NCBI GenBank assembly: GCA_002428525.1
Contig: DIWU01000008.1
Coordinates: 50,441-114,440, forward strand
Source: a bacterium UBP14_UBA6098
Lineage (GTDB): Bacteria; UBP14; UBA6098
Length of the DNA stretch: 64,000 nucleotides
Direction: 5' to 3'
Shown: in pieces, positions 63,341 to 64,000 of the stretch
Position numbering within the stretch: position 1 is the stretch's first letter
Layout of the letters: every line of letters begins with the position of its first letter
Program-made: the position numbers and the translations under genes
The notes under the pieces: generated by a model
What the model saw: only the letters and a program-made list of their open reading frames with translations
Database searches by the model: none
Told to the model about the DNA's origin: nothing

Positions 63341-63665
63341 CGACTCCCCCTTTCCTAAGTTTTTCGGGCATAAATTCGCTGACGATAATCATATGGCGAA
63401 CGATGTTCTCGTTCAGCATCACGGCGTCGCGAATCTTATGCGGGGCGTCGGGAGCGGCCTTGAAATAGTAGAAAACATAGTAGCCGCTCGTGTTTTTTTT
63501 GATGGGATATGCGAGCTCGCGCATGCCCCAAATGTCCTTGGCAATCATCTCGCCGCCCGCCGAGGTAATTATGTTTTCGACCGTATTTGTGATCGGGTCG
63601 AAACCTTGCTCCTCGAGGTCGGGCCTAAAGATGGTGGCCATCTCGTAAGTCTTTTGATCCTCCAT
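63324..63665 (-). CDS. rpsF: Ribosomal protein bS6
   Basis: I choose the ATG at 63665, which has AAAGGAG four bases upstream, giving a normal 113-aa bS6 beginning MEDQKTYEMATIFRPDLEEQ. A longer frame from 63725 would run through the leader hairpins. Core segments: VENIITSAGGEMIAKDIWGM, RELAYPIKKNTSGYYVFYYF, ENIVRHMIIV. It pairs with bS18 in the 30S platform. First gene of a very long unit. Confidence 0.97.
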   Translation of the reverse strand: MEDQKTYEMATIFRPDLEEQGFDPITNTVENIITSAGGEMIAKDIWGMRELAYPIKKNTSGYYVFYYFKAAPDAPHKIRDAVMLNENIVRHMIIVSEFMPEKLRKGGVDGQEQ

Positions 63666-63685
63666 CTGTCTCCTTTGAACGTGGA

Positions 63686-63719
63686 CCATCGTTTGATGGG
63701 GCATGGTCAGTTCCATGCC
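63686..63719 (-). promoter_or_regulatory. rpsF leader with two stacked hairpins
   Basis: The untranslated leader folds on the minus strand into GGCATGG/CCATGCC (63719-63713 with 63706-63700, loop AACTGA), immediately followed by CCATC/GATGG (63699-63695 with 63690-63686). Such a leader could bind the S6:S18 complex for feedback control, as known for other bacteria; the exact CCG-bulge motif is not clear here. Confidence 0.4.
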
Positions 63720-63743
63720 GTTCATACCGTTTACAAACCATGC

Positions 63744-63771
63744 AATATAACAATGGAATTCTTTTTTACAA
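63744..63771 (-). promoter_or_regulatory. Promoter of the rpsF operon
   Basis: On the minus strand TTGTAA (63771-63766) and TATATT (63749-63744) are separated by 16 bases, with a predicted start near 63737 and a leader of about 70 bases before rpsF. Confidence 0.6.
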
Positions 63772-63844
63772 GCATTTTGCTCGTCATTTTTTAAACCTGA
63801 AACTTATACTAAAGCGTTATAATCCCACCCGATTCCCACCCCGC

Positions 63845-64000
63845 GGGCGTCGGCGCACCGGCCGAAAGGCGATTGAGATTCCCTATATGCAGTATATTCC
63901 CCGCCTTTCGGCGCGGTGCCGGCGAGGTGTTCGGGCCGAAGGGGGTTCTGTGAAGCGGTATTGTTTTCCGAACGCCTCGCGCCGACCTTCGGTCGGGCCG
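63845..64000. repeat. Structured intergenic repeat element C (cut by window edge)
   Basis: The left closing arm GGGCGTCGG(C) lies at 63845-63854. Hairpin 1 spans 63855-63919 (GCACCG/CGGTGC plus an 11-bp GCCGAAAGGCG/CGCCTTTCGGC); hairpin 2 is 13 bp, 63922-63934 with 63968-63980, around a 33-base loop; hairpin 3 is CCGACC-TTC-GGTCGG (63982-63996). The final GCCG (63997-64000) matches the first four bases of the expected right closing arm, so the element is truncated by the window. The loop shares GCGGTRT(T)GTTTTC with element A. Confidence 0.82.

Overview
The window comes from a Gram-negative bacterium of roughly 57-60% GC, most likely an uncultured lineage of the FCB superphylum (Fibrobacteres-Chlorobi-Bacteroidetes and the related candidate phyla such as Cloacimonadota, WOR-3, Zixibacteria or Marinimicrobia). 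Three things point there: six large exported proteins end in a PNPFN-type C-terminal sorting domain like that of type IX secretion; a geranylgeranylglyceryl-phosphate-synthase-like enzyme sits in an alaS operon; and a MutL/GlmL-family ATPase lies among membrane proteins with no glutamate mutase. The phylum itself cannot be fixed from the sequence alone. Recognisable promoters are sigma70-like (TTGACA/TTGACT, spacer of about 16-18, TATAAT-like). Genes are tightly packed, with many ATGA/TTGA/GTGA overlaps.

Layout. 1-9.99 kb: two giant cell-surface proteins, each followed by a terminator hairpin. 10.0-11.6 kb: a DUF4388 protein and a small membrane protein. 11.6-18.5 kb (minus): dapA-dapB followed by two exported proteins, a universal stress protein and a histidine-kinase-like protein without a phosphoacceptor His. 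18.7-24.7 kb (plus): a PQQ-propeller lipoprotein, lysS, a LolC/E-type permease and a surface CocE-like hydrolase. 25.0-29.0 kb: alaS, a DnaQ-like exonuclease and the GGGP-synthase-like gene. 29.2-36.5 kb: a gingipain-like surface protease, a degenerate transglutaminase/thioredoxin-like fusion, a TPR protein and gpsA. 36.5-41.8 kb: a surface protein (minus), aspS-phoH and an outer-membrane barrel. 41.8-47.4 kb (minus): recN, a CDP-alcohol phosphatidyltransferase, a TrkA-like protein and three exported proteins. 47.5-49.5 kb (plus): a degenerate 5'-nucleotidase and a small lipoprotein.

49.4-63.7 kb (minus) is the most unusual part. A ribosomal operon (rpsF-rpsR-rplI) runs into DUF3307, a bifunctional nuclease, a gamma carbonic anhydrase and a TPR/periplasmic-binding fusion. 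It then continues into a set of membrane-associated genes: two small proteins, one apparently starting at AUC, the MutL/GlmL ATPase and a barrel/KOW protein. After a 198-bp gap with inverted repeats come a DUF6754-like lipoprotein, three more membrane proteins and an exported protein. I read this as an uncharacterised ATPase-linked envelope complex.

Three intergenic regions (29.02-29.14, 32.67-32.82 and 63.84-64.0 kb) carry members of one structured repeat family. Each has a shared GGGCGTCGG/CCGACGCCC closing stem and three internal hairpins whose sequences differ but whose pairing and layout are kept. The family explains most of the large non-coding DNA in the window. No tRNA, rRNA, CRISPR array, insertion sequence or prophage gene was found.
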